A stretch of 8,154 bases of DNA from an uncultured Mollicutes bacterium (lineage in GTDB: Bacteria > Bacillota_I > Bacilli_A > RFN20 > CAG-449), in assembly GCA_900551385.1 (NCBI GenBank), contig URVS01000061.1, positions 1 to 8,154 of the forward strand, given 5' to 3'. The translations under genes and the position numbers were made by a program. Within the stretch, counting starts at the first letter, position 1. Each line of letters opens with the position of its first letter. Of the stretch, positions 1-6,600 are shown piece by piece. The notes under the pieces are model-generated. The model was not told where the DNA came from, did no database searches, and worked only from the letters and a program-made list of their open reading frames with translations.

Positions 1-158
1 TTTGATTTCAATACTTGGTATTGTTCTCTTTGAAAATCTTTTCCTGATTGATAATCAATAAATATATTTTCTTTTGGAATATTATATTTGTTTATTTCGT
101 TTAATTGTCTATCAACATTTTGACTTGTTGAAGATACTCTTATATATGCATATATCAT
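1..158 (-). CDS. Small serine recombinase (resolvase/invertase type), N-terminal part, runs off the window
   Basis: Reading the minus strand from ATG at 158 gives 52 uninterrupted codons before the window edge. The start shows the serine recombinase catalytic signature: MIYAYIRVSS, with the nucleophile Ser at residue 9 or 10, followed by QNVDRQ and later IDYQSGKDFQRE, which matches the conserved SGKDF-R stretch of the resolvase/invertase catalytic domain. The start is supported by AGAGGTGG on the minus strand (163-170), a few bases upstream. The protein begins directly with the catalytic domain and has no N-terminal MerR-like helix-turn-helix, so it is not a typical IS607 TnpA. Members of this family cut and rejoin DNA at paired sites through a 5'-phosphoserine link, and resolvases and invertases often act at sites next to their own gene. 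Candidate sites are present at 181-200 and 327-345. The C-terminal DNA-binding part lies outside the window, so resolvase, invertase and larger recombinase cannot be told apart. Confidence 0.88.
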   Translation of the reverse strand, partial: MIYAYIRVSSTSQNVDRQLNEINKYNIPKENIFIDYQSGKDFQREQYQVLKS

Positions 159-178
159 GTTACCACCTCTTAAAAATG

Positions 179-207
179 TTTTTAAAGGTACACATTTAAA
201 TATTCAA
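179..207 (-). promoter_or_regulatory. Candidate promoter for the serine recombinase gene
   Basis: On the minus strand TTGAAT (202-207) and TAAAAA (179-184) are separated by exactly 17 bases. Each matches four of six consensus positions of a housekeeping promoter. The predicted start falls just upstream of the AGAGGTGG ribosome binding site. The first TTTAAA-flanked site (181-200) lies across the -10 and spacer, so recombinase bound there could repress its own gene. The match is weak for such an AT-rich background. Confidence 0.3.
181..200. repeat. TTTAAA-flanked site 1, candidate recombinase recognition site
   Basis: TTTAAA-GGTACACA-TTTAAA. It shares ten exact bases (TTTTAAAGGT, 180-189) with the site at 326-335. 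Its reverse complement has the core GTGTAC, which also occurs in the second site. It can therefore be read as a direct or an inverted partner of that site. It sits about 23 bases upstream of the serine recombinase start, where resolvase or invertase sites are often found. The assignment is inferred from position and similarity only. Confidence 0.4.
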
Positions 208-238
208 GTAAGCATTAATAACTTTAATATAAAATTTA

Positions 239-257
239 ATATTATGCGACATAATAT
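239..257. repeat. Perfect 8-bp inverted repeat, operator-like or recombinase subsite
   Basis: ATATTATG-CGA-CATAATAT: eight bases pair perfectly around a three-base centre, which holds most of the G/C in this stretch. It lies between the two TTTAAA-flanked sites in the non-coding region upstream of the recombinase. It could bind a dimeric regulator, or be a middle subsite of a resolution-type site made of several dyads. It has no poly-T tail and so is not a terminator. Confidence 0.45.
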
Positions 258-279
258 GATAAATTTCGATATTTTTTAA

Positions 280-308
280 TTGTTAATACGTTTACATTTT
301 GTTATAAT
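280..308 (+). promoter_or_regulatory. Sigma-A-type promoter reading toward the sigma factor remnant
   Basis: TTGTTA (280-285), a 17-base spacer and a perfect TATAAT (303-308). Transcription should start near 315 and run rightward through the second TTTAAA-flanked site into the sigma factor remnant. The only in-frame ATG near the start (318-320) is followed by just seven more codons and then TAA at 342-344. The promoter lies between the two candidate recombinase sites, so an inversion of that segment would turn it away from the downstream genes. Confidence 0.6.
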
Positions 309-326
309 CCATATTACATGAGTTCT

Positions 327-345
327 TTTAAAGGTGTACTTTAAA
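327..345. repeat. TTTAAA-flanked site 2, at the truncation point of the sigma factor gene
   Basis: TTTAAA-GGTGTAC-TTTAAA, related to the site at 181-200 (shared TTTTAAAGGT in direct orientation; shared GTGTAC core in inverted orientation). The right TTTAAA contains the in-frame TAA (342-344), and the codons immediately after it already encode conserved sigma region 2. The site therefore coincides with the place where sigma factor homology begins. That makes it a candidate recombination junction. Confidence 0.4.
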
Positions 346-749
346 GAAATCGATGTGATGCCGAGGATATTGTTTCTAATTTCTTAATTAATATATTTTC
401 TGAAATTCAAAAATTTGATGAAACAAAAAGTTCTTTTAATACTTGGATACATACATGTATAAGAAATGAAAGTTTAAATTTTATAAAGCAAAATTCAAGA
501 CTAACTTCACTTAGTGAAGAAGAAATTGAAACAATAGATAATAATGCTCAAAATGAATTATTTTATGATTTAAGAAAAGTACTTACAGATTTTGAATATG
601 AAATTATGTGCTTAAAATTTAAAAATGATTATACTAATAAGGAAATTGCAAAAATAATGAATGTGAAAGAAAAGAAGATCAAATATACTATTGAAATTTC
701 ATATAGAAAAATAAGACAATATCTCAAGGAGGTCAAATATTATGAATGA
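345..749 (+). pseudogene. ECF-type RNA polymerase sigma factor, 5'-truncated or disrupted
   Basis: The open frame from 345 to the TGA at 747-749 encodes 134 residues of an extracytoplasmic-function sigma factor. Residues 1-52 match sigma region 2: CDAEDIVSNF near the start, then KFDETKSSFNTWIHTCIRNE, the usual core-binding and -10 recognition helices. Residues 76-127 match region 4, with the -35-binding helix-turn-helix around NKEIAKIMNVKEKKIK. Intact family members have roughly 20-40 residues before the DAED motif. Here an in-frame TAA (342-344) sits just upstream, and no ATG, GTG or TTG start precedes region 4 (first in-frame ATG at 606). Adding one base near 343-346 would extend the frame to read VYFKRNRCDAED, but a TGA at 319-321 soon closes it again. 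The 3' end overlaps the start of the anti-sigma-like gene (ATG 742), the standard layout of ECF/anti-sigma pairs. Family identity is strong; functionality is doubtful. Confidence 0.78.
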
Positions 750-813
750 GAAGAAAAAATTAGTTAGAAGAAGTATTTCATATGAATGCCAAAATGAAAG
801 AAATAGAAAGTAA
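726..813 (+). promoter_or_regulatory. Strong RBS and displaced start frame of the anti-sigma-like gene
   Basis: AAGGAGG (726-732) is the best ribosome binding site here and sits nine bases before ATG 742, which overlaps the sigma stop. That ATG opens only 23 codons (MNEKKKLVRRSIS..., TAA at 811-813). The membrane protein is in a different frame, which opens at 764 as LEEVFHMNAKMKEIE. Joining the first seven codons (MNEKKKL) to that frame after removing one base near 763 gives a sensible charged, helical N-terminus. This suggests a single-base frameshift, real or from sequencing. Confidence 0.5.
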
Positions 814-1333
814 AATGACATTCAATGAACCTAAAAATAGTTTTAAATTTAATAAAGTAGCTTTTGCTTTATCTACATGTGCTGCATGCTTAGTATTAAT
901 TGGTGCCTCTGTTGGAAGTTTTTTCTTAGGGAAAAATGCATTTAACGAACATGAAGATATAACAATTGTCTTAGAAGATAAAATAAAAGAAGCTTTTGAT
1001 TATATAGATACTATTTGTAATAAAAAAGATAAAGCACCATATAGGTCATTTTTAATTAATAATGAAATGTCATTATATTTTTATCGAGGAACAATTGATA
1101 ATTCAACTAACTATGAAAAATGTTATTTTTATCAATTTATTTTTTATCAAGATTATAATTATGAATTAAATCTTGAATTAAAAAATGAAGATAACGTTGT
1201 CTTTAGTGTTAATCCTGCTGAATATAATTATTTAGGTAGAATTGAAAAAGAAGGATTTAATTTTACAGATTCATTAGAATTAACACTCACTGATTATGGC
1301 GATGAAATATTGCATGAAAATATAAATTTATAA
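782..1333 (+). CDS. Single-pass membrane protein, putative anti-sigma factor
   Basis: The readable frame from ATG 782 gives 183 residues: a charged, helical cytoplasmic segment (1-25), one strongly hydrophobic helix (about 26-49, around LSTCAACLVLIGASVGSFFLG) and a polar, Tyr- and acid-rich outer domain of about 130 residues. I do not recognise the outer domain. The assignment as the membrane anti-sigma partner rests on this architecture and on its place directly after, and overlapping, the ECF sigma gene. Such proteins hold the sigma factor at the membrane until an outside signal arrives. ATG 782 has only a weak AGAAGAAG upstream. The natural start was probably ATG 742 behind AAGGAGG (726-732), now out of frame. 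With the sigma gene also lacking its 5' end, the pair may be decaying. A plain membrane protein of unknown role is the alternative. Confidence 0.6.
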   Translation: MNAKMKEIESKMTFNEPKNSFKFNKVAFALSTCAACLVLIGASVGSFFLGKNAFNEHEDITIVLEDKIKEAFDYIDTICNKKDKAPYRSFLINNEMSLYFYRGTIDNSTNYEKCYFYQFIFYQDYNYELNLELKNEDNVVFSVNPAEYNYLGRIEKEGFNFTDSLELTLTDYGDEILHENINL

Positions 1334-1392
1334 AAAAATAAAAAAAATTTGGGCCAAACTCCTTTTCTTAATTGTATATATTATGAAAGGAG
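1331..1392 (+). repeat. Intergenic repeat, copy A (upstream of the protease gene)
   Basis: This block starts at the TAA of the membrane protein gene and runs through an A-rich stretch, the palindromic TTTGGGCCAAA, a pyrimidine tract and AATTGTATATATTATGA to a purine-rich ribosome binding site. It recurs at 3024-3087 after the protease gene. By hand alignment without gaps, 1341-1390 and 3037-3086 agree at about 41 of 50 positions. The A-rich tract and ATTGTATATA are identical, and the differences concentrate in the two arms that pair with each other. Confidence 0.75.
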
Positions 1393-1399
1393 TTTTTTT
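1356..1399 (+). terminator. Terminator-like hairpin that also buries the protease RBS
   Basis: AAACTCCTTT (1356-1365) pairs perfectly over ten bases with AAAGGAGTTT (1386-1395), around a 20-base loop, and the T run continues to 1399. As RNA this is an intrinsic-terminator shape. The 3' arm is also the AAAGGAG ribosome binding site (1386-1392) of the protease gene that starts at 1401. The hairpin could end the upstream transcript, restrict protease translation, or both. The long loop and AT-rich stem make termination moderate at best. Confidence 0.55.
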
Positions 1400-1400
1400 C

Positions 1401-3026
1401 ATGAATAAAAAACTAAAAAAAATATTTTTCTTTGCTGTTCTAATTAGTAACAGTTTTACTATGAGAGGCGAAAATAAAAAAGTAAATAATAATAAAATCC
1501 ATTTTGAAAATAATTTTATGAAAAAATTATCTTTAGAAGATAATGAAAGTAAAAATGAAACATCAATAATAATAAAACAAAATTATAATATATTAGTACC
1601 AGAATTTGATGAAAGCGAAGAATTACTAACTAATGAAAATAGAAAAAATGAAATTAATAAACTAAAAAATTTCTATACTGAAAAAAATAATGAAATAGCT
1701 AACAATTTAGATTTAAGTAATTATGAAAATATTTATGTTTCTAGTTATTCACCTTTTATTAGTTTAAATACTAATTGGAATAATAATAGTTATGACGCAT
1801 TAGAATATTTAGCTGAAAATAATAATATTCAAGATATTTATGTTACCAAAAATGATGAAACAAAAAATAATTTTTATCCATCTAAAAGAGTAGTTGGTCT
1901 TAATAACTATATTTATAATAACGATCCTAATTATACAGGAGAAGGCATTGTAGTAGGAATTTTAGAAACAGGTATTGCTGATGTTAAACATGAAAGTTTA
2001 AAAAATACTGATATTGAAGTTAGAGATGAATGGTATTATGTTGAAACTGTTTCTAATCATACAACAATGATGGCAGCAATGATTGCTGGAGTAGAAGGCG
2101 TGGCACCTAAAGCAAAAGTTTTAAGTGTTGAATTGTTCGGTGATCCAGTTAGTGAAATTGATTGGCTTTTAGAAAGAAATGTCAATGTTATTAATATGAG
2201 CTTTGGAGAAAAAAATCCAGAGGGTAAATATAATTCATTTTCTGCATATATTGATTTTGTTGTTAACACATATAAGGTAACAGTTGTTGCTTCTGCAGGT
2301 AACGAAGGAAATGGTACTAAAAACGTTGCTAATCCAGGATTAGGATATAATGTTTTAACAATTGGAGCATGTGGTTATGATAGTGGACTAGCAGAAAAAT
2401 TTTCATCATCAAATGTTGTAGAAGGACCAAGAAAGCCAACAATTATGGCTCCAGGTGCTGATTATGCTTTAGAAGGTTTTAGTGATAGACATAATGGTAC
2501 TAGTTTTTCTTGTGCTTTAACTACTGGATGTGTTGCTTTATTAATGCAAAGAGATCCATTAATGAGATTACATCCAGAAAGAGTAATATCAATGTTTACA
2601 TCAACCGCTGTTAGAGCAAATAAAAGGTTATTTAATGCTGGCTTAGATAATAGAACAGGAGCAGGCACTCTTAATTTTGATAATATTGTAAAAAGTTATA
2701 AAAACCATTATTTATGTGGTATTTCAGTTGAAGACAGAGGAACAACATTCACTGTAAATGCAGAAATAAACCAAACAGTAAGAATTGCTATTGCGTGGCT
2801 TGCTAAAGCTAATGGAAATGTTGATAAAACAATAATGACTGATTACGATTTATATATTTATGATAAAGATGGAACATTAGTTACTAAACAAGAAACTAAT
2901 TCTGATTGCCTTGAACTAGCAGAATTTACCGCTTCTAGTACTGGAAGATATACTGCTAAAATAGTTGAAAAAAGCACAGGAAGAGATTTTGATCAAAGTG
3001 TTTCAGTATCATATTTTGTAAAATAA
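1401..3026 (+). CDS. Secreted subtilisin-like (S8) serine protease with Glu at the catalytic Asp position
   Basis: The start at ATG 1401 fits AAAGGAG (1386-1392) eight bases upstream. An earlier in-frame ATG (1383) would translate through that site. The 541-residue product opens with a signal peptide: MNKKLKK, then hydrophobic IFFFAVLISNSF. An Asn-rich pro-region runs to about 155. The subtilase core covers roughly 175-430: GIVVGILETGIAD (Glu189 where Asp is usual), NHTTMMAAMIAG (His220), VASAGNEG (oxyanion Asn301) and NGTSFSCALTTG (Ser368). A C-terminal beta domain, about 440-541, with TDYDLYIYDKDGTLV and TGRYTAKI resembles pre-peptidase C-terminal-type domains. It should be exported and cut proteins at the cell surface or outside. 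The Asp-to-Glu change may lower activity or mark a divergent subfamily; Asp194 lies nearby. No sorting signal is visible. The gene is flanked by two copies of an intergenic repeat and may be a substrate-processing partner of the large YD-repeat protein downstream, which is inference. Confidence 0.9.
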   Translation: MNKKLKKIFFFAVLISNSFTMRGENKKVNNNKIHFENNFMKKLSLEDNESKNETSIIIKQNYNILVPEFDESEELLTNENRKNEINKLKNFYTEKNNEIANNLDLSNYENIYVSSYSPFISLNTNWNNNSYDALEYLAENNNIQDIYVTKNDETKNNFYPSKRVVGLNNYIYNNDPNYTGEGIVVGILETGIADVKHESLKNTDIEVRDEWYYVETVSNHTTMMAAMIAGVEGVAPKAKVLSVELFGDPVSEIDWLLERNVNVINMSFGEKNPEGKYNSFSAYIDFVVNTYKVTVVASAGNEGNGTKNVANPGLGYNVLTIGACGYDSGLAEKFSSSNVVEGPRKPTIMAPGADYALEGFSDRHNGTSFSCALTTGCVALLMQRDPLMRLHPERVISMFTSTAVRANKRLFNAGLDNRTGAGTLNFDNIVKSYKNHYLCGISVEDRGTTFTVNAEINQTVRIAIAWLAKANGNVDKTIMTDYDLYIYDKDGTLVTKQETNSDCLELAEFTASSTGRYTAKIVEKSTGRDFDQSVSVSYFVK

Positions 3027-3087
3027 AAAAATAATTAAAAAAATTTGGGCCAAAAGGCCTTTCTCAATTGTATATATCATGAGGAGG
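3024..3087 (+). repeat. Intergenic repeat, copy B (after the protease gene)
   Basis: This is the second copy of the block at 1331-1392. It again begins at the stop codon of the preceding gene and carries A-rich sequence, TTTGGGCCAAA, a pyrimidine tract, AATTGTATATAT and a purine-rich ribosome binding site. It has three extra bases near its left end. Here GGCC-AAAA-GGCC (3048-3059) adds a small hairpin absent from copy A. Both copies lie in the same orientation, so they are direct repeats around the protease gene. Confidence 0.75.
3059..3087 (+). promoter_or_regulatory. RBS-occluding hairpin in repeat copy B
   Basis: CTTTCTCA (3059-3066) can pair with TGAGGAGG (3080-3087) over eight positions, two of them G-U, leaving a 13-base loop. 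The 3' arm is the strong GAGGAGG ribosome binding site. In copy A a different sequence forms an equivalent hairpin over its own binding site, so the ability to hide the binding site is kept although the arm sequences differ. There is no T run, so this one is not a terminator. Confidence 0.5.
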
Positions 3088-3096
3088 AAAAATAAT
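3068..3096 (+). promoter_or_regulatory. Weak candidate promoter for the holin-like/YD-repeat gene pair
   Basis: TTGTAT (3068-3073) and AATAAT (3091-3096, five of six consensus bases) are 17 bases apart. Transcription would start near 3103, leaving about a 40-base leader before ATG 3143. The equivalent place in copy A has no -10 element, so this is not a conserved part of the repeat. In DNA this AT-rich such a match can arise by chance. Confidence 0.25.
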
Positions 3097-3103
3097 GCCA
3101 TAA
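3095..3103 (+). other. Two-codon open frame (ATG CCA TAA) behind a strong RBS
   Basis: GAGGAGG (3081-3087) is followed after seven bases by ATG CCA and then TAA. The equivalent spot in repeat copy A is the start codon of the protease. The frame could be the stub of a lost gene, a minimal leader that loads ribosomes upstream of the next gene, or chance. Nothing else is encoded before the next gene's own binding site near 3128-3135. Confidence 0.35.
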
Positions 3104-3142
3104 AAAATTAGCATTTATTCAATGAAAGGAAGGAGTATTTAT

Positions 3143-3673
3143 ATGGATTTTCAAGGAATAAAAAATTATGAATTTTTCATTAGTTTAGGTTATGTAACAA
3201 TTATTAGTAGTATCTTAACATTAATAGTTACTCAAATTATTAAAATCATTTTGAAAAAGAAAAATGTAATTAATGAAGAAATGTTTGCGTCTAAAAAAGA
3301 TATTATTTTATCTAGAGTAGGAAGAATCATTTCATTAATTATTTATTCATCATTATATTTATTTAATGAATTTTATTTAAAACATAATACTGTTTTTGAT
3401 GAGACATTATGTATTGGTATAATATCAGGATCAGCATTAACATTAACTTTATCAAAAGGAATATATACAATGTTACATCAATATTGTGAGAAGAAAACAC
3501 TATTTGAAAAAATAGAATATTTAAATAATATAGAAAATGTTTTAAAAAAAGAAACAAATGAAAAATTAACAAAAGAAGAGCAAGTAGATAATATGATAAA
3601 TGAAATAACAAAAAATAAATGGGTGTTAACAAATAAAGGGGAACTAGTCGATGAAAAAGTTAATACTAAGTAA
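3143..3673 (+). CDS. Small three-helix membrane protein, holin-like, function unproven
   Basis: The start at ATG 3143 is chosen because AAGGAAGGAG (3126-3135) lies seven bases upstream; the in-frame ATG at 3122 would be translated through that site. The 176-residue product has three likely membrane helices: about 11-37 (ISLGYVTIISSILTLIVTQI), 58-80 (VGRIISLIIYSSLYLFNEFY) and 88-112 (TLCIGIISGSALTLTLSKGI). A charged tail from 113 to 176, rich in Lys and Glu and probably helical, follows. Size, helix count and charged C-terminus recall phage holins and holin-like exporters, but I see no diagnostic family motif. The gene overlaps the start of the 1493-residue YD-repeat gene by 23 bases, so the two are probably co-translated. 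That suggests a role in export, anchoring or immunity for the large protein, which has no signal peptide of its own. Membrane protein: confident; holin: speculative. Confidence 0.7.
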   Translation: MDFQGIKNYEFFISLGYVTIISSILTLIVTQIIKIILKKKNVINEEMFASKKDIILSRVGRIISLIIYSSLYLFNEFYLKHNTVFDETLCIGIISGSALTLTLSKGIYTMLHQYCEKKTLFEKIEYLNNIENVLKKETNEKLTKEEQVDNMINEITKNKWVLTNKGELVDEKVNTK

Positions 3674-6600
3674 AGAAAATAAACAAATAAATAATTCTAT
3701 AATAGAAAATAATAAATTTATAAGAAATTTTAGTAATTGTAAATTAGAAATGAAAAATACACTTACTAATAATGATTTTATTACTCTTAATAAAGATAAT
3801 AAAATTATAAAAATGAATTATATTAATAAAGCAAGAAATATTATTAAAGGAATTCAAGAAGATAATAAAATAATATATCCATCAATAGAAGAAGGTGTTG
3901 ATTTAAAATATGAAGTTTTAGATAATAAGCTCAAAGAAAGCATTGTAATAAATGAATTACAAGATAATTATCAATATGATTTTGAATTAGACATTGGCGA
4001 TTTAGTTCCATCATTTAATAAAGAAAACAATACTTTAGAATTAAAAGAAAATAATAAAATAATATATCGATTATTAAGCCCATATATGGTAGATAATAAA
4101 AAAGATTATAGTAATGATTGTGCTTATGAAATAGAACAAAATGAAAATAAATTAAATATTAAATTAACATGTTCAAGTGAATGGATTAATTCTCCAGATA
4201 GAACTTTACCGATTGTTATTGATCCAACTATTGAAATATATAATGATGAATTATTTGAAGCCGAACAATATATAGATAATGTAAAACAAACATCATATTC
4301 AACTTTAACTGTAGGTTATGATGATATAGTTAAAAATAATGTTATAACAAAAAGAAAATATTTAGTTAAGTATATTTTTAATTTAAATGCTATTAAGAAT
4401 AAATATGAAATAAATAAGATATATAACACTGAATTTCAAATAAAACCATTTAATTTTTTAAGTACAAATTTTGCAGTTAGAGTAAATGTAAATGGGGTAA
4501 TAAAAACATTACGATACGCTCAATATTCAAAAGGAATAGATATTTCATTAATGGATTATATTAATAATGGAATTGATAAAGTAACAGTCATTTTAGAACC
4601 ATACATAAGAAATAATACATATACAAGTGATGGTACAATAAGATATGGTTTTAATATTGCAAAACCATATTCAGATGAAAGTAATGAATCAACTTTTCAA
4701 ATATATTATAAAGAAAGACAATATTTACAAAAGCAAACATATGAAATAAATAAAAAAAGTAAAATAAATATCTTTTTAGAAAAACCAAATTATCAATTTG
4801 AACATTTAGATACAACAATTTCAGATAACAAATTAAGTATAGATATTAAACATATTTTAGATGGAGAAAGTAAATATAATAATGAAGTTAATTATCTAGG
4901 AGAAGGATGGAAATTAAATATATATCAAACAATAAAAAGTAGTAATATCAATAGAGTATTTGGTAGTAAAGAATATATTTATACAGATGGATATAATAAT
5001 AAAACAATTTTATTAGAAAAATGGTATTATTTAAAAGATAATGAAGAGATTTATGTTCATAAAGAAGATGTATATCTAGATGATGATAATAAATTAAAAA
5101 CAATAGTTAATAATGAAGTATATGAAGTTAAATATTCTCTTGAAGATGAAGATAAAAAAATATCATTAATAAATTTATCTAATTTAAATAATTTTAATAA
5201 TAGCAATAATTTAAATAATGAAGAAGAATATTATTTATTAATAGGAAATTATAAATTTTATTGTTTAAGAAATAAAAATGTTTTAAATGTTCCTGAATTT
5301 AATATTAAAGTAAATGATATAACTCATGTTTTATCTTATTCAGAAATAGAATATAAAGATGGTTCGTTTTTATATAAAGAAGATAATTCAAAACCATTAA
5401 ACATGTCTTTTTTTGATATAAAAATTAATTTTGATGAAGATGGTATTTATATTAACCATGCTGTAGGTCAAGGCTCTAATTGGGAATTAGAAAAAGTAAG
5501 AATATATTTAGAAAATAAATATAAAAAAGTAAATAAATATAAAGATACAAATGTAAAAATAACTGAAGAAATAGAAAATCTTAATAATCAAATTTATCAA
5601 TTGCAAACATCATTAGATAATTTTAATAATCAATTAGAATTATCAACTTCTCAATATAATTTATATGATTATCAAGAAACTTATAAGAAAGTATATAATC
5701 TTGATAATTTGAAAAATAAAATTAAAGAAAAAAGAGATATTATTACTAATGCAATAACTGATACAAATACAAAAAATAATCAAATTTATTATGATGAAGC
5801 AAGTGATGAATATGAAGAAAATTATAAACAATATGAAAAAAATGTATTAAATAAAAGAAAAGAAATAGAAGAACAATCAATTTATAATTCATATTCTACA
5901 GGAATTGATTATGTTAAAATGCTTAATAAATTAATAAAGCAAAGAGATGAATTAATTTTAGAACAATATAAAGAAATAAATTATGTTCTTATTGATAAAG
6001 ATAACAACTTATTATGTTTTGATGGATATGGTCAATTAGTAAAAATTAAAGATAAATATGAAAATGAAATTAATATTGAATTTAATTATGAAGATCATAA
6101 AAACAATCAAATAAAGAGAATCTATTCATCTACTGAAGAAATAAAATTAAATTATGAAAATGATTTATTAACATCATTGATAGATAATAAAGGAAGAATA
6201 TTAAAGTTTAAATATTATAAATATCAATTATCAAATATAGTTTATTCAGAATTAGATAAAAATCATCATCAATTAAAGTTATTATTTGAAGGTAACGAAT
6301 CTAATACAATTATTAAAACACCCATAGAAGATATATATTTAGGTAAAAATGAAAACACATTATATTTTAGAAAAGATATTTTAAATCCAAATAATTATAT
6401 TTCTTCAAATACAATAATTGAAGAAAATATAGAAAAAGTAAAATATAAAGAATTTACATATAATTATTTAGATGATGAAATAATTGTTAAAGATAATATT
6501 TTAGAAGAACAGGTAACATATTATAAAGATGAAAATGGTAATATATATGCAAGTAGTGAAATAGACAAAGATGGATTAGAAAAATATCATTATTCATATA

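Noticed and set aside
1..158. IS607-type transposase (TnpA of a tnpA-tnpB element)
   Set aside because: The protein begins directly with the catalytic domain and lacks the N-terminal MerR-like helix-turn-helix typical of IS607 TnpA; no tnpB can be seen in this window.
318..344. ATG 318 as the sigma factor start
   Set aside because: It is in frame, but TAA follows after eight codons, and the predicted transcription start (about 315) leaves no room for an RBS.
747..749. TGA read as Trp (mycoplasma code) extending the sigma factor
   Set aside because: Reading through adds only six residues before TAG at 765-767; Trp is encoded by TGG in all genes here, and the long genes contain no in-frame TGA.
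1372..1384. TATATATTAT in repeat copy A as a promoter -10
   Set aside because: No -35 at suitable spacing (TTGGGC is 20 or more bases away), and the start would fall inside or after the protease RBS, leaving it untranslatable.
2057..2668. Minus-strand open frames of about 70 codons opposite the protease gene
   Set aside because: They lie entirely within a clearly coding gene, lack ribosome binding sites and have no recognisable domain; they are shadows of the protease reading frame.
3363..3632. Minus-strand open frame of 89 codons, Leu/Tyr/Phe-rich
   Set aside because: It is antisense to the membrane protein gene; its hydrophobic look comes from reversing A-rich codons, and there is no RBS.
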